A DNA stretch of 64,000 bases, from positions 1-64,000 of the forward strand of contig NZ_JALBYP010000034.1 of assembly GCF_022678485.1 (NCBI RefSeq). The letters run 5' to 3'. Positions 61,856-64,000 of the stretch are shown piece after piece. Position numbers and translations under genes: made by a program. Below the pieces are notes generated by a model, which was not told the origin of the DNA, made no database searches, and saw nothing but the letters and a program-made list of their open reading frames with translations. Numbering within the stretch: position 1 is the first letter of the stretch; each line of letters begins with the position of its first letter. This DNA comes from Aliiroseovarius sediminis. Lineage in GTDB: Bacteria > Pseudomonadota > Alphaproteobacteria > Rhodobacterales > Rhodobacteraceae.

Positions 61856-62622
61856 TGTTGCGTCTGATTGCCCTTGTCGCCCTGATCCTTGTGGCCCCCC
61901 TGCCCGCGTTGGCCGAGAAGGTGGTCGCCGGCCTAAGTCAGAATCGCGTGTCGATCACTGCGACGTTCGTTGGCTCGGAAATCTTGGTTTTTGGTGCAGT
62001 CAAACGCGACGCCCCCCCACCCGAGGACGGCCCGCTTCAGGTCATCGTCGTGGTGGAAGGACCGGCCCATCCGGTCACCGTGCGCAAAAAGGACAAGCGG
62101 TTCGGCATCTGGGTCAATACCGACGCAATCGAACTGGCGGCTGCACCCAGTTTCTATGCCGTGGCAACCTCGGCCGCGTTGCAGGACACCGTATCCACAT
62201 TGGAAGATTTACGTCATCTAATCTCGGTCGAGCGGTCGATCCGCATCAGCGACAATCCGTTCACCAACGAAGACCCCCGTGATTTCACTCGTGCGCTGAT
62301 CCGCATCCGCGAAAACTCGGGACTCTACAAGCTGATGGAGAACTCCGTAAACCTGCGCGAGGACACGCTGTTTGACACCCGGATCGGCCTGCCTTCCAAC
62401 TTGACCGAAGGTGAATACCGCACACGAATCTTCCTGACGCGAGAAGGTCGCGTTGCGTCACAATATGAAACCGTGATCAACGTGCAGAAGGTCGGGTTGG
62501 AACAATGGGTCTTTGATCTCGCCCATGATCAGCCGCTGATCTATGGCATTCTGTCTCTGGTTATCGCGATTGCTGCGGGCTGGGGCGCGTCTGCGTTGTT
62601 CCGGGTAATCCTGCGCACGTAA
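61855..62622 (+). CDS. TIGR02186 family protein
   Basis: The 255-residue protein has a signal peptide (about 1-21, ALAEKV), a periplasmic beta-rich region (GLSQNRVSITATFVGSEILVFGAVKRDAPPPEDGPLQVIVVVEGPAHPVTVRKKDKRFGIWVN) and a C-terminal membrane helix (about 230-250). The family is of unknown function and is usually encoded next to TauE/SafE exporters. It probably anchors in the inner membrane facing the periplasm and assists the exporter. The ATG at 61855 overlaps the exporter stop. Confidence 0.9.
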   Translation: MLRLIALVALILVAPLPALAEKVVAGLSQNRVSITATFVGSEILVFGAVKRDAPPPEDGPLQVIVVVEGPAHPVTVRKKDKRFGIWVNTDAIELAAAPSFYAVATSAALQDTVSTLEDLRHLISVERSIRISDNPFTNEDPRDFTRALIRIRENSGLYKLMENSVNLREDTLFDTRIGLPSNLTEGEYRTRIFLTREGRVASQYETVINVQKVGLEQWVFDLAHDQPLIYGILSLVIAIAAGWGASALFRVILRT

Positions 62623-62636
62623 AGCAGTAGTGCGGG

Positions 62637-64000
62637 TCAGGCTGCGCCGTCCTCTTGCGCCTCTAACGCGAGCGCCGCAGGTTTGCTGGGCAGATCACGG
62701 GTCGACAACACATTTTCGGGCCGGGCCAGCGCATAGCGTTTAACCCAGTGCAACCGCGTTTCTGCCCGCGTGATCGCCACATAGGCCAAACGTTTCCAAA
62801 GCGGCAGGCCCGCCTCGGTCCGCCCCGCACGGGAAGCGGCCCAAATGTCAGGCGCAAATACCTGCACTTCGGGCCATTGCGACCCCTGCGCCTTGTGGAT
62901 TGTAACCGCTGCACCGTGCAGAAACGTTGCCCCCATATGCGCGGCATAGGGGATAAAGGGTTCTTCTTCATCCGGTTGTTCGATCTTGATGATCGACGCC
63001 GCCGACAGTTGCGGGTCCTCTGCACCCAACACGTGCAGGCGCGAGAAACCGGGCCGTTTGCCTGGGCCAAGATAAACGCATTGCGCGCCTTTGATCAGCC
63101 CGCGCGCCTCAAGATCGATACGTTTCTTGCGGTGTTTCAAGGGCAGTTCGATCCCGTCACAGATCAAGGGTTCGCCCGGCAAAAGCTCGAACTCAGGCGC
63201 GTCGAACGCCCCACGAAACGCACGGATCAACCGCACCCGCGTTACATTGCGCCAGACGAGTACAGGTGAGCGGGCCATCAAGTCGGCATTGACGCGTGGC
63301 GCCACGACGACGCGATCATCGCTGCGAGCTGCCTCTTCTATCATGCGCTCGAACCCCGCGAAATCCAGCGTATCGTCCGCCAGCGCGTGGGCCAGATCAA
63401 GGATCGGGTTATCCTGCGCTTGTCGGTGAATGCGGTGTAGAACCATCTTGCGGCTGTCACCCAGGCGATCAAAAATCATCTCGCCAGACTGGCCGACAGG
63501 TGCCAGCTGCGCCGGATCGCCGAACAGAACGAGAGTCGGGAAAATCTCGCGAAGGTCATTGAATTGCTTTTCGTCCAGCATCGAGCTTTCATCAACGAAC
63601 CCTACATCCAACGGGTCGTCGCGGCGCTTCCAACCGGTTATGAAATCCGAGCCGCGCAGGCCTGCCGTTGCGAGCGCTCCCGGTATGGATTTATGGGTCT
63701 GATAGAAGGCATGGGCGCGATCCAGCGCTTCTTCTGTCAGGCCTTCGACGGCGGGTCGATCGCCTCTGCCTGCCAGCCACTCAGCGATCTTTTCGTATTC
63801 CGGGTCATAGACGGGGGTGTAAAGAATGCGGTGAATGGTTGTCGCTGGCACGCCACGATTACGCAGCACACTTGCGGCCTTGTTCGTCGGGGCAAGGATG
63901 GCCAGCGTTCTGCGATCCTTGCGGCGTTTTCCTTCCCAATCGCCCGACACGACCTCAACCCCCGCGTCTTCCAGGGCGCGGTAAAGCTGTGCCAGAAGCA
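62637..64000 (-). CDS. RecD-like ATP-dependent DNA helicase, 5' part beyond window
   Basis: Only the C-terminal 453 residues lie inside the window; the start is past 64000. The visible region holds superfamily 1B helicase motifs: Ia-type APTNKAASVLRNRG, Walker B VGFVDESSMLDEKQF, motif III ALVLFGDPAQLAPVG-like (LVLFGDPAQLAPVGQSGE), motif IV near RKMVLHRIHRQA, motif V TIHKAQGSQWPEVQV and motif VI WKRLAYVAITRAETRL. It resembles RecD2/AAA_30-type helicases used in DNA repair. The Walker A motif must lie upstream. It is convergent with the TIGR02186 gene. Confidence 0.9.
   Translation of the reverse strand, partial: LLAQLYRALEDAGVEVVSGDWEGKRRKDRRTLAILAPTNKAASVLRNRGVPATTIHRILYTPVYDPEYEKIAEWLAGRGDRPAVEGLTEEALDRAHAFYQTHKSIPGALATAGLRGSDFITGWKRRDDPLDVGFVDESSMLDEKQFNDLREIFPTLVLFGDPAQLAPVGQSGEMIFDRLGDSRKMVLHRIHRQAQDNPILDLAHALADDTLDFAGFERMIEEAARSDDRVVVAPRVNADLMARSPVLVWRNVTRVRLIRAFRGAFDAPEFELLPGEPLICDGIELPLKHRKKRIDLEARGLIKGAQCVYLGPGKRPGFSRLHVLGAEDPQLSAASIIKIEQPDEEEPFIPYAAHMGATFLHGAAVTIHKAQGSQWPEVQVFAPDIWAASRAGRTEAGLPLWKRLAYVAITRAETRLHWVKRYALARPENVLSTRDLPSKPAALALEAQEDGAA

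Overview
The window looks like an ordinary chromosomal stretch from a marine-type alphaproteobacterium, most likely Rhodobacteraceae (Roseobacter/Rhodobacter group). The support is GC-rich third-position codon use, tightly packed ATGA/GTGA-overlapping operons, a B12-dependent class II ribonucleotide reductase, a DUF1127 protein, an NDUFS4-like complex I accessory protein, a TIGR02186/TauE pair, and two copies of a dispersed intergenic repeat of a kind I recall from this order. I see no rRNA, tRNA, CRISPR array, prophage or intact insertion sequence. Species assignment is inference only.

Layout. 1-2.3 kb: a secreted VWA protein (cut by the window edge), a multi-pass membrane protein and a cysteine-rich lipoprotein, all minus. 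2.4-5.7 kb: a translationally coupled signalling operon of a periplasmic molybdopterin-fold protein that contains no cysteine, a PAS histidine kinase and a LuxR-type response regulator. 5.9-11 kb: MYG1-family hydrolase, NDUFS4-like protein, uvrB, and a HEPN-like protein of unknown function. 11.1-19.6 kb: a two-gene xanthine-dehydrogenase-family enzyme with a clear terminator, the divergent glpR/glpD pair, a degraded stretch, a DMT transporter and an M20 amidohydrolase. 19.8-24.6 kb: a PmrAB-like two-component system divergent from a three-gene envelope glycosylation operon (LAB_N protein, GT39 transferase, GT2 transferase).

24.6-32.5 kb: a stress-type region with a tandem UspA protein behind two FNR-like half-matching boxes, two small proteins, two GreA/Rnk-fold proteins, an alpha/beta-hydrolase membrane protein, an HdeD-like membrane protein, a serine hydrolase fused to a META domain, and an SDR. 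33.0-46.8 kb: a myo-inositol utilisation locus. It has a three-part ABC importer, a LacI-family regulator, two Gfo/Idh/MocA dehydrogenases flanking a TIM-barrel isomerase/dehydratase, then iolD, a PhyH-type dioxygenase, iolC, iolB, iolJ and iolG on the other strand. The same palindrome (TTTGCAACCGGTTGCAAA) sits in both divergent promoter regions, so one LacI regulator probably controls import and breakdown together. The dioxygenase inside the iol operon is the most unusual feature of the window.

47-64 kb: an SH3-domain secreted protein, nrdJ, DUF1489 protein, a class IV aminotransferase, an AbrB-type membrane protein, a small UspA, nfuA-tsaB-rimI (Fe-S delivery and tRNA/ribosome modification), a BMP-type nucleoside ABC importer ending in purine nucleoside phosphorylase, a TauE/SafE exporter with its TIGR02186 partner, and the 3' part of a RecD-like helicase. 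Coordinates of starts were chosen from Shine-Dalgarno spacing and family length by eye.
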